Part shown: positions 55,757 to 63,029 of the stretch, one piece after another
How the letters are laid out: the number at the start of each line of letters is the position of its first letter
Numbering within the stretch: position 1 is the stretch's first letter
DNA from: Saccharibacillus deserti
GTDB lineage: Bacteria; Bacillota; Bacilli; Paenibacillales; Paenibacillaceae
DNA: 64,000 nucleotides
Direction: 5' to 3'
Assembly (NCBI RefSeq): GCF_013618475.1
Contig: NZ_JABJVN010000002.1
Location: 868,001 to 932,000, forward strand
The notes under the pieces: model-generated
Told to the model about the DNA's origin: nothing
The model's database searches: none
Seen by the model: the letters and a program-made list of their open reading frames with translations, nothing else
Made by a program: the position numbers and the translations under genes

Positions 55757-55785
55757 GCCGCGAGTCCCCGTCCGGGTTTGACCGA

Positions 55786-55816
55786 AGACCGTCTCCTTGC
55801 GGAGGCGGTCTTTTTG
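55786..55816 (+). terminator. Rho-independent terminator after the copper-storage-like gene
   Basis: AGACCGTCTCC (55786-55796) pairs with GGAGGCGGTCT (55801-55811) with one mismatch and a TTGC loop, followed by T residues. Confidence 0.85.
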
Positions 55817-55901
55817 CCGTATTTCTCGTCATTTTCAGCACAAAAAAACCGACGAAAGAACTTTCTTCCGCCGGAGTTTTTACGTACAAAGTTCAATAGG
55901 T

Positions 55902-56732
55902 TCAGCCTTTGGTGCCGGCCGTCAGATTCATGCCTTCGATAAAATATTTCTGGAACAGGAAGAACAGCACGATGACCGGCAGCAGGACGATGACCGAACC
56001 TGCCATCAGGTAATTCCACTGCGTCTGCACGCTGCCCCGGAACGACTGGAGACCGATCTGCAGCGTGTACAGCACCTCGTCGTTGACATAGAGCAGCGGG
56101 CCGAGGAAATCGTTCCACGCGCCGTTAAAAGCGAATACCGCGATCGCGGCCAACGCCGGCTTGGACAGCGGAATCACGATTCTCGCCCAGATGTACAGAT
56201 GGTTCGCCCCGTCGATCTTGGCCGCTTCGCTCAGTTCCCGCGGGATGCTCAAGTAGAACTGCCGCAGCATGAAGATGTAGAAGGCGCTGCCGAGAAACTG
56301 CGGGATGATCAGCGGATAATACGTGCCGACCAAATGCAGCTTGGAGAACAGCACGTACTGCGGAATGAGCGTGACGAATCCGGGAATCATCATCGTGGCG
56401 AGCAGGACCGAGAACCAGAACTTTTTGCCCCGAAAAGCGATGCGCGCAAACCCGTAAGCGATAAACGAATTAACGAGCACACTGCCGGCTACCGCGAAAG
56501 CGGCCAGCATCAGCGTGTTGAACGCGTACAGGGTGAACGGAGCCGCCTGCCACGTATGGATGTAGTTCTCGAAATGGAAGGTGTTCGGGATAAAAGTCGG
56601 CGGATACTGCGCGATCTCCTGCGGCGACTTCAGCGACGTGGCGATCATCCACCACAGCGGCAGCAGGAACAGCAGGCTTCCGGCAGACAGCAGCATAAAA
56701 ATCAGCGTATCGCGCGCCGAGCGCTTTTTCAT
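55902..56732 (-). CDS. Carbohydrate ABC transporter permease (MalG type)
   Basis: A 276-residue inner membrane permease with about six hydrophobic segments and the EAA loop ELSEAAKIDGANHLYIWARI near residue 190 that docks to the ATPase. The C-terminus ends FIEGMNLTAGTKG, typical of MalG/AraQ-type sugar permeases. The ATG at 56732 follows GGAGGCGAAG and overlaps the stop of the upstream permease by one base. It is the last gene of a minus-strand binding protein-permease-permease operon. Confidence 0.92.
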   Translation of the reverse strand: MKKRSARDTLIFMLLSAGSLLFLLPLWWMIATSLKSPQEIAQYPPTFIPNTFHFENYIHTWQAAPFTLYAFNTLMLAAFAVAGSVLVNSFIAYGFARIAFRGKKFWFSVLLATMMIPGFVTLIPQYVLFSKLHLVGTYYPLIIPQFLGSAFYIFMLRQFYLSIPRELSEAAKIDGANHLYIWARIVIPLSKPALAAIAVFAFNGAWNDFLGPLLYVNDEVLYTLQIGLQSFRGSVQTQWNYLMAGSVIVLLPVIVLFFLFQKYFIEGMNLTAGTKG

Positions 56733-57679
56733 CAATCTTCGCCTCCTTCGTAGTACACCCAGCGTTTGGACATCCGAAGATTGATCAGCGTCAGAATAAG
56801 CACGATCACGAACAGCACCCAGGCCATCGCCATCGCGTAGCCCATATCGAACAGCTGGAACGCCTGATTCCACATGTACAGGTTATAGAACAGCAGCGAG
56901 CCCATCGGGCCTCCGCTTCCGCTGTCGGTCATGACGTAACCTTCCTGGAAAATCTGGAATCCGCCGATGAAGCTCGTCACGACATCGAAAAAGATGACCG
57001 GCGAGATCATCGGCAGCGTGATATGGAAAAAGCGCCGGAACGCGGATGCGCCGTCGAGCTTGGCCGATTCGTACAGCTGCGACGGAACGCCCTGCAGACT
57101 GGCCAGGTACAGCAGCATGCCGCCGCCTACGCTCCACATTTTCATCAAGATGATAGCCGGCTTGGTCCACATCGGATCGCTCAGCCAGGCCGGACCGGGA
57201 ATGCCGACCCAACCGAGCATCGTGTTGATTAGGCCCGTCGAAGGGTTCAGCAGCTGAATCCATAGAAAATAGACGCCGACGCCCGACAGAACGGCCGGCA
57301 GATAATAGATCGTGCGGAAAAAGCGCATGCCGACGATTCGCTCGTTGAGCATCAGCGCCAGCAGAATCGATCCGATCGTTGTCAGCGGCACCATAAAGGC
57401 GACGTAATACAGCGTATTGTACAGCGATTTCCAGAACAGCGGATCTTCCGTGAACATACGCATGTAGTTGCCGACTCCGATAAAGTCCATGCGCGACGTC
57501 ACGTCGTAATTGGTGAAGCTGCCGTACAGCGAGAACAGCATCGGAAACAGGGTAATGCCGAACAGTCCGATCAGCCAAGGCGAGATGAACAGGTAGCCCT
57601 GCAGTTCTTCGCGGCGTGCAAGTTTGGATCTTTTCTTTTTTGGGGCAGTGGGTGTCAGCGTTCTCGCGGGCGTTTTCAT
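56732..57679 (-). CDS. Carbohydrate ABC transporter permease (MalF/UgpA type)
   Basis: A 315-residue permease with a basic N-terminus (residues 1-25), about six membrane segments starting GYLFISPWLIGLFG, and the EAA loop YESAKLDGASAFRRFFHITL near residue 215. It pairs with the downstream MalG-type protein as the two halves of the channel. The start at 57679 follows AGGAGGC. The gap of 88 bases to the binding-protein gene holds no clear terminator. Confidence 0.92.
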   Translation of the reverse strand: MKTPARTLTPTAPKKKRSKLARREELQGYLFISPWLIGLFGITLFPMLFSLYGSFTNYDVTSRMDFIGVGNYMRMFTEDPLFWKSLYNTLYYVAFMVPLTTIGSILLALMLNERIVGMRFFRTIYYLPAVLSGVGVYFLWIQLLNPSTGLINTMLGWVGIPGPAWLSDPMWTKPAIILMKMWSVGGGMLLYLASLQGVPSQLYESAKLDGASAFRRFFHITLPMISPVIFFDVVTSFIGGFQIFQEGYVMTDSGSGGPMGSLLFYNLYMWNQAFQLFDMGYAMAMAWVLFVIVLILTLINLRMSKRWVYYEGGED

Positions 57680-57767
57680 ACAGGCCTCCTTTGCGTAAAA
57701 AGGGTAAGGGAGCCGCTGTCCGGTCGAATCCGGAGCGGCTCCCGTCAGGTGCGTGCAAAGCGAAAAG

Positions 57768-59099
57768 TTACTTGTTTTTGTTCATGAGCGATTGGACGTC
57801 TTTTTGTGCCTGCTGCAAAGCCTGCTGCGGCGTCTCCTTGTCCAGGAACACGGCGTCCATATGCGGATTGATGAGGTCTTTGTAGCCCGAAGCGCTCAGC
57901 GGGACCTGGAACACTTTGGTATTGACCAGATTTTCGACCGAAGCTTTGTAGACCTCGTTTTTGTTCGCTTCCGGATCTTCGGCCGCTTCGATATTCGAGA
58001 CATTGTCGAAGTTCTCCATCGCCCAGTATTTCTGCGCGTCGACGTCGGTCAGATATTTGATAAACTCCCAGGCCTCGTCCGGATGTTTGGCGCCTTTCGG
58101 GATTTCGACGACGAAGCCGCCGCCGCTGCTCCAATGGCCCGAACCCTCTTCGCGTTCAGGGATAGGCGCCACGCCGATATCGAGATCCTGGCCGAACTCT
58201 TCGATCTGCGTGTTATACGTGCCGGTCTGGATATACATGGCCACTTTGCCGGAGATAAAAGGATCGCTGACGCCGCTTCCGAAGTCGGCTTTGATCGCGT
58301 CCACCGTTTGGCGGCCCAGGCGGTCCTGCCACGATTTCAGCCATTCCAGCGTAGCGACTTTGCCCGGCGTATCGATCGTCGTCTCGTCGTTTTCTCCGAA
58401 GTAGCCATTGCCCGCGTCGCCGTTGATCAGCCAACTGTCGACGCCGAAGTCGCCCCACAGCGGGTAAAAGCCGACGCGTTCGTATGTGTCTCCGGCTTTC
58501 TTGTCCAGCTGCTGCGCGTACTCTTCAAGCTCGGCCCAAGTCTGCGGCGGCTGCTCCGGGTCGAGTCCTGCTTCGCGGAACGCTTCCTTGTTATAGTAAA
58601 GCAGACGCGTATCGGTGTTGAACGGAAGCGCGTACGCCTCGTCGTTGTACAGCACGTTGTTCCAAAGTTCCGGATAGAACCGGCTCTCGATATCATCCTG
58701 CTGCAAATATGCCGTCAAGTTGGTGTTTTGGTTTTTGCTGGCCCGCAGGTTGACGTCGGCATAATCGTTGACGATGACGTCGGCTGGAGTGCCGGCCGCG
58801 ATCGAAGCCAGGTTCTTGGTCCAGATATCGCCGAAAGGCAGATAAGTGTGTTTCACGACGATGCGGTCCTGCGAGCTGTTGAAGTCTTCGATGATTTTCT
58901 CGATGATGGGACGGCGCGTCTCGGAACCCCAGAAAGTCCAGAAATCGATCGTCACTTTTTCCTGGGCCGCTCCGTCGCCGGACGTTCCGGTCGTCGGCGC
59001 TCCGGACGAAGATCTCGACTCCGGCGTGCACGCCGTCAGCAGCAGCATGCAGGACAACATCGTGAGCCAAGCGGCATGCCAAATAGGTCTCGCTCTCAA
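57768..59099 (-). CDS. Sugar ABC transporter substrate-binding lipoprotein (family 1)
   Basis: A 443-residue lipoprotein. A signal sequence ends with lipobox LLTAC near residue 23, giving a lipidated cysteine. Then come a Ser/Gly/Thr-rich linker and a family 1 solute-binding fold, with VTIDFWTFWGSE, IAAGTPADVIVNDYADV and FISGKVAMYIQTGTY. The start is a TTG at 59099 behind AGAGGAGGAA; upstream in-frame codons to 59162 lie before that site. The sugar cannot be predicted. The operon has no ATPase, as is common when a shared MsmK-type ATPase serves several importers. Confidence 0.9.
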   Translation of the reverse strand: MRARPIWHAAWLTMLSCMLLLTACTPESRSSSGAPTTGTSGDGAAQEKVTIDFWTFWGSETRRPIIEKIIEDFNSSQDRIVVKHTYLPFGDIWTKNLASIAAGTPADVIVNDYADVNLRASKNQNTNLTAYLQQDDIESRFYPELWNNVLYNDEAYALPFNTDTRLLYYNKEAFREAGLDPEQPPQTWAELEEYAQQLDKKAGDTYERVGFYPLWGDFGVDSWLINGDAGNGYFGENDETTIDTPGKVATLEWLKSWQDRLGRQTVDAIKADFGSGVSDPFISGKVAMYIQTGTYNTQIEEFGQDLDIGVAPIPEREEGSGHWSSGGGFVVEIPKGAKHPDEAWEFIKYLTDVDAQKYWAMENFDNVSNIEAAEDPEANKNEVYKASVENLVNTKVFQVPLSASGYKDLINPHMDAVFLDKETPQQALQQAQKDVQSLMNKNK

Positions 59100-59242
59100 A
59101 TTAGTAATTCCTCCTCTGATGTAGGTTAAAAAGGTCAAAATACGGAAACTACCAAATATCACGCTTTATAGATTACACCGAAGTTCCATGCTTGAACCGA
59201 CTAAAGCATCTCCGTCCGAATATTCGTTTTGAGCGATATCGC

Positions 59243-59271
59243 TTGCTTCTTGCGAGGCAACCTTCTATAAT
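59243..59271 (+). promoter_or_regulatory. Promoter of the argS T-box transcript
   Basis: TTGCTT (59243-59248) and a perfect TATAAT (59266-59271) lie 17 bases apart. Transcription would begin near 59278. Confidence 0.75.
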
Positions 59272-59277
59272 GGCGAA

Positions 59278-59580
59278 AAGACTTATCGAGGAATGTCCAT
59301 GAACGGGACAGTATCCGATCGACACAGCGGAAGCAGCGAGCCGGGACGGTGAAAGCCGGCGCCGCACCGATCGGAGAAGCGCACCCGGGAGACGGCGATT
59401 CGAACGAACGCCTGCGGCCGAGCGCCGCCGGCTTTCCGCGTAGAATGGCCCGGTTACGGCACCGTTACCGCCGCTCAAGAGGTTCAAGCCCGTTTGTTCG
59501 CAAAACGCCGCTTGGGCTATAAGAGTGGTACCGCGGGAGCAAAAGCTCTCGTCTCTTTTATGGAGACGAGAGCTTTTTTG
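59278..59580 (+). promoter_or_regulatory. T-box leader controlling argS
   Basis: A tRNA-sensing leader of about 300 bases. The T-box core TGGTACCGCGG (59526-59536) that pairs with the tRNA acceptor end is intact. Stem I features are visible: AGTA and GAA parts of the specifier-loop S-turn and CCGATCG/CGATCGG pairing. The likely specifier is CGC (59380-59382), an arginine codon, followed by the conserved purine A. Uncharged tRNA-Arg should favour the antiterminator and switch argS on. The region 59100-59242 upstream holds no gene. Confidence 0.9.
59541..59579 (+). terminator. Regulated terminator of the argS T-box
   Basis: AAAGCTCTCGTCTC pairs with GAGACGAGAGCTTT with a short TTTTAT-type loop, followed by T residues at 59573-59579. 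It competes with the antiterminator that contains the T-box sequence. Confidence 0.88.
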
Positions 59581-59634
59581 CATGCTTTTTCGGAAGATAA
59601 CTTGGATAACAATAATTTGCAGGAGGCAAAAGAG

Positions 59635-61371
59635 ATGAGATTATCGAAAATCGGGGCGGAGCTGGATAGGCTGTTGGACTGGGAGCAAGGGACGGCGGAA
59701 GCGCTGCTCGAACAGCCGCCCGACATGAAATTGGGAGACGCGGCGTTTCCGTGCTTCGCGCTGTCCAAAACGCTGCGCAAAAATCCGCAGCTGATCGCGG
59801 CCGAACTGGCGCAGCGCTTTGCGCTTGCCGGCGTGCAAGCTTCGGCGGCCGGGGCGTACGTGAACTTCGCGCTGGATCGCGGCCTGCACGCGCAGGCGCT
59901 GCTGGAACGGGCCGAACTTCATGCCGTTCAAGGGGAAGGGCGGACGATCGTGATCGATCTGTCGTCGCCGAACATCGCCAAGCCGTTCGGCGTCGGCCAT
60001 CTGCGTTCGACCGTGATCGGGGCAGCGCTGTACCGGATGTACGAAGCGGCGGGCGAGCGCCCGATCAGCGTCAATCACCTGGGTGACTGGGGAACGCAGT
60101 TCGGCAAACAGATTACGGCATATAAGCGCTGGGGCAGCGAAGAACGGCTGAACGCGTCGCCCATACGCGAATCGCTGGATCTGTACGTGCGTTTTCACGA
60201 CGAAGCGGAGCAGGACCATAGCCTCGATATCGAAGCGCGCGACTGGTTCCGCCGGCTGGAAAGCGGGGACGAAGAAGCGCTTCGGCTGTGGACCTATTTC
60301 GTCGATGTCAGTCTGACCGAATTCAACCGGATGTACGACCGGCTCGGCGTCTCGTTCGACCAGGTGCTGGGCGAGAGCTTCTACAACGATAAAATGGGCG
60401 CGGTCGTCGAGGAGCTGCGCGCAGGCGGGCTGCTCGAAGAAAGCGACGGCGCCCAGGTCGTCCGGCTCGACGAGGAAGGCATGCCGCCGTGCCTCATCTT
60501 GAAGTCCGACGGGACGACGATCTATCCGACGCGGGATCTGGCGACGGCGCTGTATCGGCACGACGTGCTCGGCGCGGAAAAGCTGCTGTACGTCGTCGGC
60601 GCCGAGCAGTCGCTGCATTTCCGCCAAGTGTTCGCGGTGCTGCGCAAAATGGGCCGGTCTTGGGCGGAAGAGTGCCGGCATATCCCGTTCGGACTCATGA
60701 AGTTCGAAGGCAAGAAAATGTCCACGCGCCGCGGCAAAGTCGTGTTCCTCGAAGAAGTGCTGGACGAAGCCGTCGCACGCGCGTCCGAGATCATGGCGAC
60801 CAAAAATCCGCTGCTGCACGATCGCGAAGCTGTCGCGGAAGCGGTCGGAATCGGAGCGATCGTGTTCGGCGACCTGAAAAACAACCGGATCGGCGAGATC
60901 GATTTTTCGCTCGAAGAAGCGGTGCAGTTCGAAGGCGAGACCGGGCCTTACGTGCAGTACACGCATGCGCGGGCGCGCAGCGTGATCCGCAAAGCGCAAG
61001 CGGCCGGCCTTGCGTCGAACGGTTCCGGGGAGGCGGAAGCGGGCGTGCCCGGGCATGAAGCGGCATCGGCGCCGTTGGAGCCGTTAAACGAACAGGCGTA
61101 TGTATGGGACGACGCTTCCTGGGAACTGCTCAAGCGGCTGTGCGATTACGAGGCCGAGCTTCGGCGGGGGCTGCAGCGGCACGAGCCGTCGGCTATCGCG
61201 CGCTACGCGCTGGATCTGGCCAAGCTGTTCAACCGGTTCTACCACCACAACAAAGTGCTGACCGAAGTTCCGCAGGAACGGAAGATCCGTCTGGAACTGA
61301 CGCGGCTGACGGCGCAGCGGCTGCGCTGGACGCTGGAGCTGCTCGGAATCGGTTCGCCGGAAGAAATTTAG
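59635..61371 (+). CDS. argS: Arginyl-tRNA synthetase
   Basis: A 578-residue class I synthetase, a little longer than B. subtilis ArgRS (556). An N-terminal Add-1 domain is followed by the HIGH-type signature SSPNIAKPFGVGHLRST near residue 118, the KMSKS-type KKMSTRRG near residue 361 and the C-terminal DALR anticodon domain starting near LLKRLCDYEAELRR. A linker of about 35 residues rich in Gly, Ala and Glu (about residues 463-495) is unusual. The ATG at 59635 follows GCAGGAGGC; the upstream in-frame extension runs through the T-box terminator. Codons here look more GC-rich than in the first 40 kb. Confidence 0.96.
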   Translation: MRLSKIGAELDRLLDWEQGTAEALLEQPPDMKLGDAAFPCFALSKTLRKNPQLIAAELAQRFALAGVQASAAGAYVNFALDRGLHAQALLERAELHAVQGEGRTIVIDLSSPNIAKPFGVGHLRSTVIGAALYRMYEAAGERPISVNHLGDWGTQFGKQITAYKRWGSEERLNASPIRESLDLYVRFHDEAEQDHSLDIEARDWFRRLESGDEEALRLWTYFVDVSLTEFNRMYDRLGVSFDQVLGESFYNDKMGAVVEELRAGGLLEESDGAQVVRLDEEGMPPCLILKSDGTTIYPTRDLATALYRHDVLGAEKLLYVVGAEQSLHFRQVFAVLRKMGRSWAEECRHIPFGLMKFEGKKMSTRRGKVVFLEEVLDEAVARASEIMATKNPLLHDREAVAEAVGIGAIVFGDLKNNRIGEIDFSLEEAVQFEGETGPYVQYTHARARSVIRKAQAAGLASNGSGEAEAGVPGHEAASAPLEPLNEQAYVWDDASWELLKRLCDYEAELRRGLQRHEPSAIARYALDLAKLFNRFYHHNKVLTEVPQERKIRLELTRLTAQRLRWTLELLGIGSPEEI

Positions 61372-61497
61372 GCGCGGCGTGCGCGTAGGGGGGATTTTGA
61401 CGAATAATGTCCGTGGGCTGCAACCTTTTTCGAATGCGTGCCGTCTGGGAGAGTGAGAATAAGAAAATCAAACCCAAACTAAAAAGAGGTGGCCCTT

Positions 61498-62427
61498 ATG
61501 AAAAAAACAGTTAAAGCTTGTGCAGCCCTCGTTATGGCAGGATCGTTCGCTTTCGCCGCATCGGCATCGGCATTCAGTGACGTATCCGATTCCGGAAACG
61601 CCAAAATCGTCGAATCGCTGCAGCAAAAAGGTATCATGCAAGGGATCGGTTCCGACCGATTCGCCCCGTCCGTCGACCTGACCAATGCCCAGGCGGTACA
61701 GCTGATCGTCAACGCGTTCGGCCTCGAGACCGATCCGGGCGTCGACTATATGCCGGACCCGAAATTCAACAACGACGCCTGGTATGCGCCGGCTTATGAA
61801 GCGGCTCTGCACAACCAGATCAAGACGGTCACGAAAAGCGACTCCGCAAACGGCAAAATTACCCGAGAAGCGTTCGCCAGCCTGCTGCTCGAAGGCATCA
61901 ACACGACGGGCCAATACCCGACGACGAAAATGTTCATCGTGTTCGAAGATGAGAACGAGTTCACGAAAGAGCATATGAATGCGATCCAGACACTCGGCAA
62001 CATGCGGATTCTGTCTCCGGCTAATGGCGAATTCCGTCCTCAAGATCCGATTACCCGTATGGAAGCGGCTCAAATGGTCTATAATGCAGTCGAGTTTATC
62101 CAAAAGGTCAAAGGCGGCAGCGACGCGGGTTCCGAAGAAGGCGGCGTGAATGTCACAACGTCGACGGAAGCGGACGGACGCGTCAAAGCGACGCTGAAAG
62201 CTTCCTTGCCGAATCCGGGCTACGGGTTGAAGATCGACGGCGTGAAATACGAAGGCGGCAAAGCGATCATCCAATATACGGTAACGAATCCCGATCCGGA
62301 TATGATGTATCCGCAGGTAATTACCGATGTGGAAGTTTCTACTTATCTGACCGGCACTTACACCGAAGTAACGACCGAACAGAACGGCGGAACCAAACCC
62401 GTAACGGATACCAAATCGTTGAAATAA
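61498..62427 (+). CDS. Secreted S-layer homology (SLH) domain protein with PrcB-like C-terminus
   Basis: A 309-residue exported protein. A signal peptide (KKTVKACAALVMAGSFAFAA, cut near AFAASASA) is followed by SLH-type repeats: FSDVSDSGNAKIVESLQQKGIMQGIG and a second, less typical unit around residues 155-200 (MRILSPANGEFRPQDPITRM). SLH domains anchor proteins to pyruvylated cell-wall polymer. The last 85 residues (from about 222) form a beta-rich domain resembling the PrcB C-terminal domain and recur in the next gene. The ATG at 61498 follows GAGGTGG. Confidence 0.82.
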   Translation: MKKTVKACAALVMAGSFAFAASASAFSDVSDSGNAKIVESLQQKGIMQGIGSDRFAPSVDLTNAQAVQLIVNAFGLETDPGVDYMPDPKFNNDAWYAPAYEAALHNQIKTVTKSDSANGKITREAFASLLLEGINTTGQYPTTKMFIVFEDENEFTKEHMNAIQTLGNMRILSPANGEFRPQDPITRMEAAQMVYNAVEFIQKVKGGSDAGSEEGGVNVTTSTEADGRVKATLKASLPNPGYGLKIDGVKYEGGKAIIQYTVTNPDPDMMYPQVITDVEVSTYLTGTYTEVTTEQNGGTKPVTDTKSLK

Positions 62428-62465
62428 GCGCTAAATCGCACAGCTGAGCGAAGGGTCTCTGTGCC

Positions 62466-62501
62466 AAAAGGCTCTTCCCGAATACGGGAAGAGCCTTTTT
62501 T
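62466..62501 (+). terminator. Rho-independent terminator after the SLH gene
   Basis: AAAAGGCTCTTCCCG (62466-62480) pairs perfectly with CGGGAAGAGCCTTTT around an AATA loop, followed by more T residues. Confidence 0.92.
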
Positions 62502-62597
62502 GAGGCCTGATGCTCCTGTCGAAATGGTGTATAATAGCCGTTAAGTTCATCCGCCTGGATATAAAAACCCGATTGTTCAAGAGAGGAGAGGGAGCAG

Positions 62598-62879
62598 ATG
62601 GCGATCTCCATAACGACCGAAGCGGACGGAAGAGTCAAAGCCACTTTGAAAGTTGCGCTGCCGAATCCGGGATATGAGCTGTATATTCGCGAAGTCACCT
62701 ACATGAACGGCAGGGCGGTGATCCGATATACGGTCTCTTCCCCGCAGCCCGGCTCCCTGTACCCGCAGGTGATTACCGAAGCCGAAGCATTCACTTACCT
62801 GACCGGCGCGTATACCGAAGTAACAGCCGAACAAGTCGGCGGGCCGCATCGCAAACCGGACGCGAAGCTGCTGGAGTAA
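62598..62879 (+). CDS. Stand-alone copy of the SLH protein's C-terminal domain
   Basis: A 93-residue protein of unknown function, nearly the same as the C-terminal domain of the preceding SLH gene: TEADGRVKATLK, LPNPGY, YPQVIT, the FTYLTGAYTEVTAEQ-like run and the ending all recur. It has no signal peptide, so unlike its parent domain it should stay in the cytosol unless exported by another route. The ATG at 62598 follows GAGAGGAGAGGG, and a TATAAT at 62530-62535 suggests its own promoter. It probably arose by tandem partial duplication. PrcB-like identity is tentative. Confidence 0.75.
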   Translation: MAISITTEADGRVKATLKVALPNPGYELYIREVTYMNGRAVIRYTVSSPQPGSLYPQVITEAEAFTYLTGAYTEVTAEQVGGPHRKPDAKLLE

Positions 62880-62951
62880 GGCATCCGCGGGAGCGGGAGC
62901 GGGAATCCGGAATCCGGAAGCCGGAAGAAAAGCGGATGCGGAGGAAGTTGC

Positions 62952-62988
62952 AAAAAAAGAGCGTTCCCTACAAGGGAACGCTCTTTTG
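62952..62988. terminator. Bidirectional terminator between the small gene and the ABC exporter gene
   Basis: AAAGAGCGTTCCC pairs perfectly with GGGAACGCTCTTT with a short loop; A- and T-rich flanks suit both convergent transcripts. Confidence 0.85.
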
Positions 62989-63029
62989 CTATTTGCTCCG
63001 CGCCGAATCAGGCGCAAAGGTCATACGAT

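Noticed and set aside
55797-56753. Open frame of 318 codons on the plus strand opposite the sugar permease
   Set aside because: Glutamine/arginine-rich shadow of membrane-segment codons; the permease on the other strand is clear.
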